Positions 8,660-18,049 of a stretch of DNA of 39,307 bases are shown one piece after another. The notes below the pieces were generated by a model. It saw nothing but the letters and a program-made list of their open reading frames with translations, made no database searches and was not told where the DNA came from. Each line of letters opens with the position of its first letter. The first letter of the stretch is position 1. Made by a program: the position numbers and the translations under genes. The stretch comes from Dictyoglomaceae bacterium (GTDB lineage Bacteria; Dictyoglomota; Dictyoglomia; Dictyoglomales; Dictyoglomaceae). The stretch is taken from contig JAOADF010000127.1 in NCBI GenBank assembly GCA_026417425.1, forward strand, positions 1 to 39,307, written 5' to 3'.

Positions 8660-9102
8660 AACTTTTTGAGCTAAAACCAAAACCAGGATCAAGAAAAAAA
8701 CCAAGAAGAGTAGGTTGTGGATATTCCGCTTCGGGAAAATATGCAGGAAGAGGAATGAGTGGACAGAACTCAAGAACAGGAGATGGTACTCGTCCAGGCT
8801 TTGAAGGGGGACAAACCCCTCTTACCCGAAGACTACCAAAGCTTAGTGGGATACCAAATGCTCCATATAGGAAGTACACTTTAGTTAATTTAAAAACTTT
8901 GGAAAAGAATTTTAATCCTAATGATGAGGTAAATCCAGAAATATTGCTACAAAGGAAAATTATAAAAAAAATTAATTTTGGGGTAAAAATCTTAGGAGAT
9001 GGAGAACTTTCAAAACCTTTAATTGTAAAAGCTCATGCTTTCAGTACCTCAGCTCAAGAAAAAATTGAAAGAGCGGGTGGAAAAGTAGAGGTGATTAAAT
9101 AG
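8656..9102 (+). CDS. rplO: 50S ribosomal protein L15
   Basis: L15 (148 aa) is a late-assembling 50S protein with an extended N-terminus. Seen: LKPKPGSRKKPRRVGCGYSA, GKYAGRGMSGQNSRTGDG, RPGFEGGQTPLTRRLPKLSG and the C-terminal core with VKILGDGELSKPLIVKAHAF. Start TTG 8656 forms a TTGA overlap with the rpsE stop, with a Shine-Dalgarno ggggaggga inside rpsE. The L30 gene that usually stands between rpsE and rplO is missing. Confidence 0.97.
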   Translation: MKLFELKPKPGSRKKPRRVGCGYSASGKYAGRGMSGQNSRTGDGTRPGFEGGQTPLTRRLPKLSGIPNAPYRKYTLVNLKTLEKNFNPNDEVNPEILLQRKIIKKINFGVKILGDGELSKPLIVKAHAFSTSAQEKIERAGGKVEVIK

Positions 9103-10361
9103 TGTTTGATACTTTAATAAGGGCTTTTAAACTCCCTGATTTAAGAAAAAAAATATTATTCACATTATTTATTTTTGCTGTGTATAGATTTGGAGCTCAT
9201 ATACCAGTTCCAGGGGTAGATAGAGTTGCATTGAGTAATTTGTTTAAATCTCAAGGACTTCTTGGATTTTTAGACTTATTTACAGGTGGGGCTCTTGCAA
9301 GATTCTCCATATTTGCTATGGGTATTACCCCTTATATTAATGCGTCAATTATGATGGAACTTCTTACTGTGGTATTTCCTTCTTTAGGAGCTTTAAAGAA
9401 GGAAGAAGATGGAAGAAGAAAACTTACTCGTTATGCAAGAAATTTAACTGTTCTTCTTGCAGCTATAGAAGCTTTTGGATTGACTATTTTTATGCATAAT
9501 TATAAGGTTATTCCTCAGCTAACTTTTGTATATATTCTTACTACTGTAATTACATTAACTGCTGGAACTACTTTTATAATGTGGTTGGGAGAACAAATTT
9601 CACAGTATGGTATAGGTAATGGTGTTTCTTTATTAATCTTAGCATCCATCTTGGCACGTTTCCCCACTGATATTGCAAGAACATTTTTATTACTACAAAG
9701 AGGTGAAATAGGAATTTTAAATGTGATAGCTTTCTTTGTGCTACTAGTTGCGATAATTGTTGGAGTAGTATGGGAGGAAAGTGCGGAAAGAAGGATCCCA
9801 GTACAATATTCTAGAAGGGTTGTAGGCAGAAGAGTCTATGGGGGTCAATCTACATATCTACCTTTAAAGTTGAATCAAGCAGGAGTTATTCCTATAATAT
9901 TTGCAATAACTATATTAATGATACCACCTACTATAGGGCAATTTGCTAATATTTCATGGTTAAAAAATATACTTAATATTTTTTCACCTAATTCCTTTTT
10001 ATATCCTATTTTTTATTTCCTTCTTGTTTTAGGTTTTACATATTTCTATGCATCTATTGTTTTTAATCCTAATGAGCTCTCAGAAAACTTTAAAAAATAT
10101 GGTGGATTTATTCCTGGAGTAAGACCTGGAAAACCTACAGAAGAATACTTGGCAAATACTTTAAATAGGCTTAATTTTTTCGGAGGAGTTTTTTTGGGTT
10201 TGATTGCTTTAATACCTACTTTTATAGAAAGAATCACTGGAGTTACAGAATTTCAATTAGGTGGAACAAGCATTCTAATTATGGTAGGTGTAGTTTTGGA
10301 TACAATTAAAACCTTAGAAGCTCAAATGATGATGAAAAGTTATGAGGGGTTTTTAAAATGA
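9102..10361 (+). CDS. secY: Protein translocase subunit SecY
   Basis: SecY (419 aa) forms the protein-conducting channel of the inner membrane with SecE and SecG. Seen: the N-terminal RAFKLPDLRKKILFTLFIF with the first membrane helix, the plug region FTGGALARFSIFAMGITPYI, ten hydrophobic segments in all, the cytoplasmic loop with RRIPVQYSRRVVGRRVYGGQ, FGIPGVRPG-type loop seen here as GGFIPGVRPGKPTEEYL, and the C-terminal QLGGTSILIMVGVVLDTIK. Starts at GTG 9102, sharing one base with the rplO stop. Confidence 0.98.
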   Translation: MFDTLIRAFKLPDLRKKILFTLFIFAVYRFGAHIPVPGVDRVALSNLFKSQGLLGFLDLFTGGALARFSIFAMGITPYINASIMMELLTVVFPSLGALKKEEDGRRKLTRYARNLTVLLAAIEAFGLTIFMHNYKVIPQLTFVYILTTVITLTAGTTFIMWLGEQISQYGIGNGVSLLILASILARFPTDIARTFLLLQRGEIGILNVIAFFVLLVAIIVGVVWEESAERRIPVQYSRRVVGRRVYGGQSTYLPLKLNQAGVIPIIFAITILMIPPTIGQFANISWLKNILNIFSPNSFLYPIFYFLLVLGFTYFYASIVFNPNELSENFKKYGGFIPGVRPGKPTEEYLANTLNRLNFFGGVFLGLIALIPTFIERITGVTEFQLGGTSILIMVGVVLDTIKTLEAQMMMKSYEGFLK

Positions 10362-11002
10362 AGGTATTGATTTTCTTTGGACCTCCAGGTGCAGGAAAAG
10401 GAACTCATGCAAAGGAAATAAGTGAAATTTTAAACATTCCTCACATTTCTACTGGAGATATTTTTAGAGAAGCAGTGAAAAATGAAACACCTTTGGGAAA
10501 AAAGGTGAAAGAGTATTTAGATGCAGGTAAATTAGTCCCCGATGAGTTGGTTTGGGAAGTAGTTAAAGAAAGGATAACAAAAGAGGATTGCTCAGATGGA
10601 TTTATTTTAGATGGTTATCCTCGAACAATTCCACAAGCTGAATTACTAAAGAAATTTTTAATGAATACAGAGGTAAAGGTTGTATATCTTAAAGTATCTG
10701 ATGAACTTGTGATAAAAAGGTTAACTGCACGTAGAGTATGCAGGAATTGTGGTGCTATTTATAATTTGATATCAATGCCTCCTAAGGAAGATAATAAATG
10801 TGATTCCTGTGGTGGTGAGCTTTATCAAAGAAGTGATGATTCTGAAGAGGTTATTAGAAAAAGACTTGATGCTTATTATAAGGAAAGTCAAGTATTGTTA
10901 GAATATTATAAAAAAGAAGGAATTTTATATGAAATAGATGGAGAGAAAGATAAAAAGGTTGTGACTCAGGAAATATTAAGGGTGATTAGTAATGGAGCTT
11001 AA
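10358..11002 (+). CDS. adk: Adenylate kinase, zinc-lid type
   Basis: Adenylate kinase (214 aa) converts AMP and ATP to two ADP in the cytoplasm. Seen: the P-loop GPPGAGKGTHA near residue 7, the AMP-site motif STGDIFREAV, DGYPRTIPQAE, and the long-form LID domain with two Cys pairs, CRNC and CDSC, which form a zinc site in Gram-positive and thermophilic enzymes. RKRLDAY follows the lid. Overlaps secY by ATGA and map by 11 bases; secY-adk-map is a standard spc-operon order. Confidence 0.98.
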   Translation: MKVLIFFGPPGAGKGTHAKEISEILNIPHISTGDIFREAVKNETPLGKKVKEYLDAGKLVPDELVWEVVKERITKEDCSDGFILDGYPRTIPQAELLKKFLMNTEVKVVYLKVSDELVIKRLTARRVCRNCGAIYNLISMPPKEDNKCDSCGGELYQRSDDSEEVIRKRLDAYYKESQVLLEYYKKEGILYEIDGEKDKKVVTQEILRVISNGA

Positions 11003-11741
11003 AGTTAGAGAAGAGATAGATTTTATGAGAATAGGTGGAAAAATTTTAGCACAAATCTTTAAAGAATTAGAAGGATATATTCAAGAAGGGATCTCCACTT
11101 ATGAGTTATCCCGTAAGGTAGAAAAATTAATTTATGAATACGGTGCGAAACCTGCATTTAAGGGATATAGGGGATATCCTGAAGTAATTTGTGTCTCTAT
11201 AAATGAAGAAATAGTGCATGGAATACCGAAGAAAAATAAAAAATTAAAAAATGGAGATATAGTAAGTATAGATATAGGACTAGAATACAAAGGTTTTTAT
11301 GTAGATTCTGCAAAAACTTATCCAGTAGGAGAAGTATCTCCATTGGTTTTGAGACTTATAGAAGTTACAGAATCTGCCTTGTGGAAGGGTATAGAAAAGG
11401 CAAGGGTAGGGAATTACTTGTCCGATATATCTTGGGCTATACAGGAATATGTAGAAAGAAATGGTTTTAATATTATAAAAGATTTCACAGGACATGGAAT
11501 AGGCAAGAATCTACATGAACCTCCAAGTATTCCTAATTTTGGACCTCCTGGTCAGGGTCCAATTTTAGAGGAGGGATTAGCATTAGCGATTGAGCCTATG
11601 GTATCAATGGGAGATTATAGAGTAAAAATATTAGATGATGGATGGACTGCCGTTACTCTTGATGGAAGTCTATCCGCTCATTTTGAACATACTATAATAA
11701 TCACCAAGAATGGTCCTAAAGTTCTTACTCAAGAAGAATAA
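10992..11741 (+). CDS. map: Methionine aminopeptidase, type I
   Basis: Removes the initiator methionine from new proteins (249 aa). Seen: the pita-bread fold with the metal ligands in order: two Asp in [19 protein letters not shown], His in [20 protein letters not shown], Glu in LAIEPMV and Glu in the late [14 protein letters not shown]. There is no N-terminal zinc-finger extension or type II insertion, so it is a short type Ia enzyme. The start lies inside adk with a weak Shine-Dalgarno (aagggtg). Confidence 0.97.
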   Translation: MELKVREEIDFMRIGGKILAQIFKELEGYIQEGISTYELSRKVEKLIYEYGAKPAFKGYRGYPEVICVSINEEIVHGIPKKNKKLKNGDIVSIDIGLEYKGFYVDSAKTYPVGEVSPLVLRLIEVTESALWKGIEKARVGNYLSDISWAIQEYVERNGFNIIKDFTGHGIGKNLHEPPSIPNFGPPGQGPILEEGLALAIEPMVSMGDYRVKILDDGWTAVTLDGSLSAHFEHTIIITKNGPKVLTQEE

Positions 11742-11749
11742 GGGGATGT

Positions 11750-11998
11750 ATGACTAAGAAAGAAGTAATTGAAGTTATAGGTACTGTTAAAGAGGCTCTA
11801 CCTAATGCAACTTTTAAGGTAGAGCTTGATAATGGATTTGAAATATTAGCTTATGTATCTGGTAAAATGAGAATGAATTTTATAAGAGTTATGCCTGGGG
11901 ATAGGGTAAAGGTAGAATTATCTCCTTACGATCTAACTAAAGGAAGAATTATATATAGATTTTCATCAAGTAATAAGGAGGTTAAAGATGAAAGTTAG
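11750..11998 (+). CDS. infA: Translation initiation factor IF-1
   Basis: IF-1 (82 aa) is an OB-fold protein that binds the 30S A site during initiation. Seen: [38 protein letters not shown], the [20 protein letters not shown] motif and [11 protein letters not shown] tail of about ten residues ([11 protein letters not shown]) follows the usual end and overlaps rpmJ. An ATG four bases upstream (11746) meets a stop at once, so ATG 11750 is the start. Confidence 0.96.
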   Translation: MTKKEVIEVIGTVKEALPNATFKVELDNGFEILAYVSGKMRMNFIRVMPGDRVKVELSPYDLTKGRIIYRFSSSNKEVKDES

Positions 11999-12101
11999 AG
12001 CTTCTGTTAAAAAAATATGTGAGAAATGTAAAATTATTAGAAGAAGAGGTAAAGTAATGGTAATTTGTGAAAATCCGAGACATAAGCAAAAGCAAGGTTA
12101 A
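11988..12101 (+). CDS. rpmJ: 50S ribosomal protein L36, zinc type
   Basis: L36 (37 aa), too short for many gene callers. Translation from ATG 11988 gives [20 protein letters not shown], then [17 protein letters not shown] and a TAA at 12099-12101. The four zinc ligands C11, C14, C27 and H32 are all present (the C+ form). It overlaps infA by 11 bases; the Shine-Dalgarno taaggaggt lies inside infA. This is the family's usual place between infA and rpsM. Confidence 0.97.
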   Translation: MKVRASVKKICEKCKIIRRRGKVMVICENPRHKQKQG

Positions 12102-12116
12102 GGAGGTGTATAATAA

Positions 12117-12491
12117 ATGGCTCGTATTGCAGGAGTAGATTTACCAAAAGATAAAAAAATTGATGTTGCTTTAACATATATTTATGGAATTGGTCGCACT
12201 ACAAGTAAGAAGATTTTAGAAGTGACCAAGGTAGATCCAAATAAAAGGGTTAAGGATTTGACAGAGGAAGAGATAAGCAGACTACGTGAAGAGATTGAAA
12301 ACAAATATAAAGTTGAAGGAGATTTAAGACAGGAAGTATCCTCCAATATTAGAAGATTAATAGAAATTGGATGTTATAGAGGAATTAGACACAAACTTGG
12401 TTTACCAGTGAGAGGTCAAAGAACTCGTTGTAATGCAAGGACTAGAAAAGGTCCTCGTAAGACTGTCGGTGCAAGACGTAAAGAAAAATAA
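12117..12491 (+). CDS. rpsM: 30S ribosomal protein S13
   Basis: S13 (124 aa) lies in the 30S head and contacts the 50S subunit and P-site tRNA. Seen: [20 protein letters not shown], the helix-hairpin-helix with [32 protein letters not shown] and the basic tail [13 protein letters not shown]. Length is typical. A textbook Shine-Dalgarno aaggaggtg (12100-12108) overlaps the rpmJ stop. Confidence 0.98.
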   Translation: MARIAGVDLPKDKKIDVALTYIYGIGRTTSKKILEVTKVDPNKRVKDLTEEEISRLREEIENKYKVEGDLRQEVSSNIRRLIEIGCYRGIRHKLGLPVRGQRTRCNARTRKGPRKTVGARRKEK

Positions 12492-12520
12492 AATTTTAAT
12501 TTTGGGAGGTCAAAGAGTTA

Positions 12521-12913
12521 ATGGCAAAAAAAAGAAGAGTTAGAGGTCCAAGAAGAGAAAAGAAGATCATTCCTGAAGGGGTTGCTCATATAAGTGCAAC
12601 CTTTAATAATACAATTGTTACAATAACTGATTCTGCAGGAAATGTTGTTGCATGGGGTAGTGGTGGTACAGCAGGGTTTAAAGGGACAAAAAAAGGTACT
12701 CCTTTTGCAGCACAACTTGCAGCTGAGATGGCAGCAAAAAAAGCTATAGAATATGGAATGAGGAGAGTCGATGTATTTGTAAAAGGGCCAGGTCCAGGAA
12801 GAGAGACTGCAATTAGAGCTCTTCAGGCTGCAGGTTTAGAAATTAATTTGATTAAAGATGTCACCCCTATACCTCATAATGGATGTAGACCCCCAAGAAG
12901 ACGTAGAGTGTAA
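12521..12913 (+). CDS. rpsK: 30S ribosomal protein S11
   Basis: S11 (130 aa) forms the 30S platform near the E site. Seen: the N-terminal basic tail, [60 protein letters not shown] and the end PPRRRRV. Length is typical. The 29-base gap before it is AT-rich with a Shine-Dalgarno gggaggt (12504-12510); I see no promoter in it. Confidence 0.98.
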   Translation: MAKKRRVRGPRREKKIIPEGVAHISATFNNTIVTITDSAGNVVAWGSGGTAGFKGTKKGTPFAAQLAAEMAAKKAIEYGMRRVDVFVKGPGPGRETAIRALQAAGLEINLIKDVTPIPHNGCRPPRRRRV

Positions 12914-12930
12914 AAAGGAGGAAAGAGAAT

Positions 12931-13551
12931 ATGGCAAGATATACAGGACCAGATTGTCGTTTATGTAGAAGAGAGGGAATTAAATTATTTCTTAAAGGGA
13001 CAAAGTGTTTTGGTAATAAATGTCCCTTCGATAGAAGGAAAACTGTTCCTGGACAACATGGTAGAACCCAAAGAAAGCTTACAGAGTATGGATTGAGATT
13101 AAGAGAAAAACAAAGATTAAAGAGAATTTATGGAGTATTAGAAAGACAGTTCAGAAGATATTTTGAAGAAGCATCTAAAGGAAAGGGTGTAACAGGTGAG
13201 AGACTTCTACAGATATTAGAAACTCGTTTAGATAATGTAGTTTATCGTCTTGGATGGGCTTTAAGTAGAGATCAAGCAAGACAATTGGTTTTGCATAGAA
13301 AAATCCTTGTAAATGGCAAGAAGGTGAATATCCCCTCATATAATGTTAAAATTGGAGATGTTATTGAGATTGTAGAGAAAGATCTTATCCCTGTTCAAGA
13401 AGCTCTTGAGACTTTTTCTAATAAATATGTTCCTGCATGGTTAGAAGTAGATATCGAAAATCTTAAAGGTAGGGTTTTAAGATTACCTGCAAGAGATGAA
13501 ATAGATGTTCCTATTCAAGAACAATTGGTAGTTGAATTCTACTCTCGTTAA
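12931..13551 (+). CDS. rpsD: 30S ribosomal protein S4, zinc type
   Basis: S4 (206 aa) starts 16S rRNA folding and influences decoding accuracy. Seen: an N-terminal Cys4 zinc motif with C9, C12, C26 and C31 (DCRLC and KCFGNKC), [20 protein letters not shown], and the S4 RNA-binding domain with [20 protein letters not shown] and [18 protein letters not shown]. In E. coli S4 represses the alpha operon; no evidence for or against that here. Confidence 0.98.
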   Translation: MARYTGPDCRLCRREGIKLFLKGTKCFGNKCPFDRRKTVPGQHGRTQRKLTEYGLRLREKQRLKRIYGVLERQFRRYFEEASKGKGVTGERLLQILETRLDNVVYRLGWALSRDQARQLVLHRKILVNGKKVNIPSYNVKIGDVIEIVEKDLIPVQEALETFSNKYVPAWLEVDIENLKGRVLRLPARDEIDVPIQEQLVVEFYSR

Positions 13552-13564
13552 GGAGGTAGATAAA

Positions 13565-14521
13565 TTGATTGAAGAAACAAGAAAAGTTTTTATTGAAGAA
13601 TTAGATGAAACTTACGGAAGATTTGTTATAGAACCTTTGGAGAGAGGTTTTGGATGGACTATTGGAAATTCTCTTAGAAGAATATTACTTTCTTCTATAG
13701 AAGGTGCAGCAGTTACTGGAGTGAGAATAGAAGGAATAAGACATGAATTGGATGTTTATAAGGGAATGAAAGAGGATATTTTAGAAGTATTATTAAATCT
13801 TAAAAAATTAGTAGTAAAAATTGAAGATAATGAGGCTCATACCCTTCAATTGAATGTTATTGGTCCAAAGGTTGTTAAGGCTGAGGATTTCAAAGTTCCT
13901 GTTAATGTAAAAATAATAAATCCTGATTTAGTGATTGCTACATTAGTTGAGGAAGTTCCTCTCTATATTGAGGTAGAAGTGAGAAAAGGAAGAGGTTATG
14001 TATCTGCAGAAGAAAATAAAATCCCAGGACAGCCTATTGGTGTTATAAACCTAGATTCTATTTTCTCACCTGTAAAAAAAGTAAGTTATGAAGTAGAAAA
14101 AACTCGAGTTGGGAGAAGAACAGATTTAGATCGCTTAGTAATAAATATTTGGACTAATGGTTCTCTTTCTCCAGATGTTGCTTTAAAGGAAGCTGCTAAA
14201 ATCTTAATGGATCATGCTAGATTTATTTTAGAACAAGAATATTTATTTTTAGAAATAAAGAAAGAAGAACCTCCTGTTATTAAAGAGGAGGAAAAGAAAA
14301 TTTTAACATTAGAAGATTTAGGGTTATCTACTCGAGCATATAATGCATTGAGGATGGCAGGAATTCACACTATTGATGAATTAATATCTAAAACAGAACA
14401 GGAATTAATTAATATAAAGAATTTTGGTCAAAAATCTCTACAAGAGTTGAAGGAGAAGTTAAAAGAAAAAGGTTATTCATTGCCTAGTATGAAAGGAGAG
14501 GAATCTGATGAGACATCGTAA
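13565..14521 (+). CDS. rpoA: RNA polymerase alpha subunit
   Basis: Alpha (318 aa from this start) nucleates RNA polymerase assembly and binds UP elements and activators. Seen: the N-terminal domain with YGRFVIEPLERGFGWTIGNS LRRILL, GVRIEGIRHE, EVRKGRGYVSAEENK and LVINIWTNGSLSPDVALKEA; an acidic linker with KEEEKK; and the C-terminal domain with LGLSTRAYNALRMAGIHTID, including the Arg of the DNA-contacting R265 position. I chose TTG 13565: it has the perfect Shine-Dalgarno aaggaggt at 13550-13557, while ATG 13532 lies inside rpsD. Confidence 0.95.
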   Translation: MIEETRKVFIEELDETYGRFVIEPLERGFGWTIGNSLRRILLSSIEGAAVTGVRIEGIRHELDVYKGMKEDILEVLLNLKKLVVKIEDNEAHTLQLNVIGPKVVKAEDFKVPVNVKIINPDLVIATLVEEVPLYIEVEVRKGRGYVSAEENKIPGQPIGVINLDSIFSPVKKVSYEVEKTRVGRRTDLDRLVINIWTNGSLSPDVALKEAAKILMDHARFILEQEYLFLEIKKEEPPVIKEEEKKILTLEDLGLSTRAYNALRMAGIHTIDELISKTEQELINIKNFGQKSLQELKEKLKEKGYSLPSMKGEESDETS

Positions 14522-14858
14522 AGCATATAGGAAGTTGAGTAAACCTACACCTCAGAGAAAAGCCTTATTGAAAGCTTTATTACTTTCTTTTTTTAAATAT
14601 GGGAAAATCATGACTACTTATCCAAGGGCGAAAGAGCTTACCCGTTTAGCTGAGAAAATTATTACTTTAGCGAAAGAAGATTCTATTTATAATCGTAGGT
14701 TAGTTTATAGCTGGATTCAAGATAGAGAAATTGTCAGAAAGATATTTACAGAGATTGCTCCAAAGTATCAGCAAAGGAATGGAGGATATACCCGAGTACT
14801 AAAAGCAAGCACTCGTAGAGGTGATGCTGCTCAGGAAGCAGTAATTGAATTGGTATAG
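14508..14858 (+). CDS. rplQ: 50S ribosomal protein L17
   Basis: L17 (116 aa), last ribosomal gene of the alpha operon. Seen: RHRKAYRKLSKPTPQRKALL, the KIMTTYPRAKELTRLAEKII motif, and the C-terminal half with YQQRNGGYTRVLKASTRRGD AA and VIELV. Length is typical. It overlaps rpoA by 14 bases, with the Shine-Dalgarno aaggagagg inside rpoA. The next gene's ATG follows its stop codon directly. Confidence 0.98.
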   Translation: MRHRKAYRKLSKPTPQRKALLKALLLSFFKYGKIMTTYPRAKELTRLAEKIITLAKEDSIYNRRLVYSWIQDREIVRKIFTEIAPKYQQRNGGYTRVLKASTRRGDAAQEAVIELV

Positions 14859-15677
14859 ATGATAGAAGTAAAGAAAGTAACATTTACATATAGAGATGAA
14901 ACTATAAAGGAGAAGGTAGCTATCAGAAATTTGAGTTTAGAAATACCTTCTCCTTCTTTTTGGGCTATAGTAGGAGCCAATGGATCTGGTAAGTCTACCT
15001 TAGCCCGTCTAATAAATGGACTTTTAATTCCTACGTATGGAGATGTAATTGTTGATGGAATAAATACAAAGGATGAAAATAGAATTTGGGAAATAAGACA
15101 AAAGGTTGGTTTAGTCTTTCAAAATCCAGATAATCAAATTATTGGTATGACAGTAGAAGAAGATGTAGCTTTTGGTTGCGAGAATTTGGGCTTATCTCCA
15201 AAAGAAATTGAAGAGAGAACAGAATTTGCTCTTTCTTCTGTAGGAATGAATGAGTATAGAAATTACCCACCTCATTTATTATCTGGGGGACAAAAACAGC
15301 GGGTTGCTATAGCTGGGGTGTTGGCAATGCTCCCCAAATATATTATTTTAGACGAACCTACTACAATGTTGGATCTCAAAGGAAGGAAAGAAATATTAAA
15401 TATTATAAAACAGCTCTACGAAAGAGAGAAAATTTCTATAGTATTAATTACTCATAATATGGAAGAGGTTATTTTAACTGAAAAGGTTATAATATTGGAT
15501 AATGGGGAAATTAAATTAATGGGGACTCCTAGAGAGATTTTTAGCCAAAATTCTGAAATTTTTCAATGGGGCTTAGATTTGCCTTTAGTTACAAAATTAT
15601 CAAAGATTCTTAGGGATAGAGGATTAGATATTTATTATCCTATTTTAACCCTTGAGGAATTAAGAGAATGTCTTTGA
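14859..15677 (+). CDS. ecfA1: ECF transporter ATPase (first of pair)
   Basis: One of two ABC ATPases that power an energy-coupling factor transporter for vitamins or metals (272 aa). Seen: Walker A GANGSGKST at 39-47, the Q-loop FQNPDNQIIGMTVEEDVAFG, signature LSGGQKQRVAI, Walker B YIILDEPTTMLD and the switch His in LITHNMEE. The DNQI motif after the Q-loop is typical of ECF ATPases. The start ATG abuts the rplQ stop with no clear own Shine-Dalgarno, so translation probably depends on coupling. No substrate (S) component is in the window, as expected for a shared group II module. The A1/A2 naming follows gene order. Confidence 0.95.
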   Translation: MIEVKKVTFTYRDETIKEKVAIRNLSLEIPSPSFWAIVGANGSGKSTLARLINGLLIPTYGDVIVDGINTKDENRIWEIRQKVGLVFQNPDNQIIGMTVEEDVAFGCENLGLSPKEIEERTEFALSSVGMNEYRNYPPHLLSGGQKQRVAIAGVLAMLPKYIILDEPTTMLDLKGRKEILNIIKQLYEREKISIVLITHNMEEVILTEKVIILDNGEIKLMGTPREIFSQNSEIFQWGLDLPLVTKLSKILRDRGLDIYYPILTLEELRECL

Positions 15678-16528
15678 TCTTCTTAGATAATGTAAGTTTC
15701 TATTATTTAAAAGATACACCTTTGGAAAGACTGGCCTTAAAAGGAATTTCTCTTTCTATTAATGAAGGTGAAAGAATAGGAATCATAGGCGAAACAGGAT
15801 CAGGAAAATCAACTCTAATCCAATTATTTAATGGACTCTTACAGCCTACATGGGGAAAAATATATTTAAAGGGCAAAGACATTAAAGAATGGTCTATAAA
15901 AGAGATATGCAGAATTATAGGTTTAGTTTTTCAATACCCTGAGCATCAACTCTTTGGAGAGACTGTTTATGAAGAGGTAGCTTTTGGTCCAAGAAATATA
16001 GGATTCAGAGAGGAAGAAATTGAAGAAGTTGTTAATAAGGCTTTAGATATTGTTGGATTAGAATATGAAATAATTAAAGAAAGATCTCCTTTTTCTTTAT
16101 CTGGAGGAGAAAAAAGGAGATTAGCTATTGCAAGTATTTTAGCAATGGAACCAGAAGTTTTAATTTTAGATGAACCCACTGCAAATTTGGATCCACGTGG
16201 AAAAAGAGAATTAATGCAATATTTCAATAGATGGGCAAAGGAAAATAGAACTTTAATAATAGTCTCCCATGATTTAGATGAAATTATCCCCTTGATAAAA
16301 AGAGTGATAATATTACATAAGGGTGAAATTATTTTTGATGGTCCTATTGATTTTTTATTTAGGGAAAAGCAAAAATTAATAGAAGTGGGATTGGAACTTC
16401 CTCAAATTCTTCGAATTGTAAAAGTTTTAGAAGAAAAGGGATATCCTATTGAGGGATATAGGACATTAAATGAAATAGTAGAAGTAATTCTTGCATATAA
16501 AGGTTATTTAGCATCATGGAAGCGTTGA
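15668..16528 (+). CDS. ecfA2: ECF transporter ATPase (second of pair)
   Basis: Partner ATPase of the ECF module (286 aa). Seen: Walker A GETGSGKST, Q-loop FQYPEHQLFGETVYEEVAFG, signature LSGGEKRRLAI, Walker B VLILDEPTANLD and switch His in IIVSHDLDE. Its C-terminal region (about 220-286) is the ECF-specific dimerisation part. It overlaps the first ATPase by 10 bases and ecfT by 13, so the three genes are likely translated together in equal amounts. Confidence 0.95.
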   Translation: MSLIFLDNVSFYYLKDTPLERLALKGISLSINEGERIGIIGETGSGKSTLIQLFNGLLQPTWGKIYLKGKDIKEWSIKEICRIIGLVFQYPEHQLFGETVYEEVAFGPRNIGFREEEIEEVVNKALDIVGLEYEIIKERSPFSLSGGEKRRLAIASILAMEPEVLILDEPTANLDPRGKRELMQYFNRWAKENRTLIIVSHDLDEIIPLIKRVIILHKGEIIFDGPIDFLFREKQKLIEVGLELPQILRIVKVLEEKGYPIEGYRTLNEIVEVILAYKGYLASWKR

Positions 16529-17316
16529 AAACTTTTCCTTTAGGACAATATATTCCAGTTAATTCTTTTTTACATACTCTAGATCCTCGAGCCAAATTGA
16601 TATCATCCTTTTGGTTAATAATATTGCTATTTCTTTTGAAATTAAATATCTCTTACTTGATATTCTTTGCATTTATTATTTTAGAAATATTTATGTCTAA
16701 AATTCCTTTAAAATATTTTATTCGAAGTTTAAAACCTTTATATTTTTTAGTTATTTTTACTTTTATTGTACATTTCTTTTTTGGAGAAGAAGGTGGAAGA
16801 GTATTCCTAAGATATGGAATTTTCCATATAACTGAAAAGGGAGTTAAAATGGCTATATTTATGTCTACAAGACTTATTTTCCTTGTTATAATTACCTCTC
16901 TTTTGACTTTAACCACCTCTGTTTTAGAATTGGCTCATGGTTTAGAAGATATTTTAAAACCCCTTAATTTTATTAAATTTCCTGTACATGAGTTCTCAAT
17001 GATGATGACTATCGCTTTGAGATTTGTTCCAACACTTTTAGAGGAAACAGACAAAATAATTAAAGCTCAGAAATCCAGAGGCGCAGAATTTGGTAAGGGT
17101 AATCTTCTTGAACAAGCTAAAAAGCTATTACCTATTATTATTCCTCTTTTTCTTAGTGCTTTTAGGAGGGCTGGAGAGTTGGCAGAAGCTATGGAAGCAA
17201 GAGGATATAGAGGAGGAAAGGGTAGAACTCGTTATAAAAGGGTTTATTGGGGACGAAAAGAAACTCTATATGTTTCTTTTATAATCCTGCTTTCAGTATT
17301 TTTATTAAGTTTATAA
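16516..17316 (+). CDS. ecfT: ECF transporter transmembrane protein EcfT
   Basis: Membrane scaffold that couples the two ATPases to interchangeable S components (266 aa). Seen: the N-terminal LGQYIPVNSFLHTLDPRAKL, which is typical of the family, about five hydrophobic segments, and the two Ala-Arg-Gly type coupling motifs, SRGAEF and EARGYRGG, in the long cytoplasmic helices. A final hydrophobic segment ends the protein. Context with two adjacent ATPases makes the call firm; the transported substrate cannot be read from here. Confidence 0.94.
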   Translation: MEALKTFPLGQYIPVNSFLHTLDPRAKLISSFWLIILLFLLKLNISYLIFFAFIILEIFMSKIPLKYFIRSLKPLYFLVIFTFIVHFFFGEEGGRVFLRYGIFHITEKGVKMAIFMSTRLIFLVIITSLLTLTTSVLELAHGLEDILKPLNFIKFPVHEFSMMMTIALRFVPTLLEETDKIIKAQKSRGAEFGKGNLLEQAKKLLPIIIPLFLSAFRRAGELAEAMEARGYRGGKGRTRYKRVYWGRKETLYVSFIILLSVFLLSL

Positions 17317-17317
17317 C

Positions 17318-18049
17318 ATGTATAATTGGAAATTAACTATTTCTTATATAGGTAAAAATTTTTATGGCTTTCAAAAACAACCAAATAAAAGAACAGTTCA
17401 AGGGGTATTAGAAAAAATACTAAAAGATCTTTTTCAGGAAGATATAAAAGTTCTTGGTGCAGGAAGGACGGATGCAGGGGTTCATGCATTGAATCAAATT
17501 GTAAGTTTTAAATCTTCAAAGGATTGGGATCTAAATAAATTGAAATATGCTTTGTGCTCTCTTTTTCCTGAAGATATGTTTTTAAAAAATCTTGAAAGGG
17601 TTGATGAAAAATTTCATGCAAGATACAGTGCAAAGAGTAAGTCATATATTTATATTATATACAACTCTGCTTTTCCCTCATTATTTTTAAAAGATTTTGT
17701 TTGGTGGATTAAATATCCCTTAAATAGAGAGATTTTAAGTATTTCAGCAAAACTACTTATTGGAAAACACAATTTTATAAATTTCTGTGTTCATGAAGAA
17801 GATAAAAATACAATAATTGAGGTTGAAGACTCTTATTGGAGATTTTATGACCAATTCTTAGTTTTTTATATTTCTGCTTCTTATTTTTTGAGAAAGATGA
17901 TAAGATTTTTAGTAGGGGGAATGGTAGAATTAGGGTGTGGAAGAAAAAGTATTAATGAATGGAGCTCATATTTAGAGAGAAAATTTGAAAGGAGATTTTC
18001 TTTCTGTGCTCCACCTCAAGGTTTATATCTTTTCGATGTGAAATATTGA
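17318..18049 (+). CDS. truA: tRNA pseudouridine synthase A
   Basis: Makes pseudouridine at positions 38-40 in tRNA anticodon arms (243 aa). Seen: the start KLTISYIGKNFYGFQKQPNK, the catalytic Asp in GAGRTDAGVHALNQ, FHARYSAKSKSYIYII, and the late FLRKMIRFLVGGMVELG. It starts one base after the ecfT stop and lacks a clear Shine-Dalgarno. Its stop TGA (18047-18049) is part of the -35 element of the next promoter. The ecf-truA-rplM-rpsI order is common in Firmicutes and related groups. Confidence 0.95.
   Translation: MYNWKLTISYIGKNFYGFQKQPNKRTVQGVLEKILKDLFQEDIKVLGAGRTDAGVHALNQIVSFKSSKDWDLNKLKYALCSLFPEDMFLKNLERVDEKFHARYSAKSKSYIYIIYNSAFPSLFLKDFVWWIKYPLNREILSISAKLLIGKHNFINFCVHEEDKNTIIEVEDSYWRFYDQFLVFYISASYFLRKMIRFLVGGMVELGCGRKSINEWSSYLERKFERRFSFCAPPQGLYLFDVKY

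Noticed and set aside
17090..17284. 64-codon hydrophobic frame inside ecfT
   Set aside because: It is the shifted reading of a membrane protein gene; T-rich codons make it look hydrophobic.
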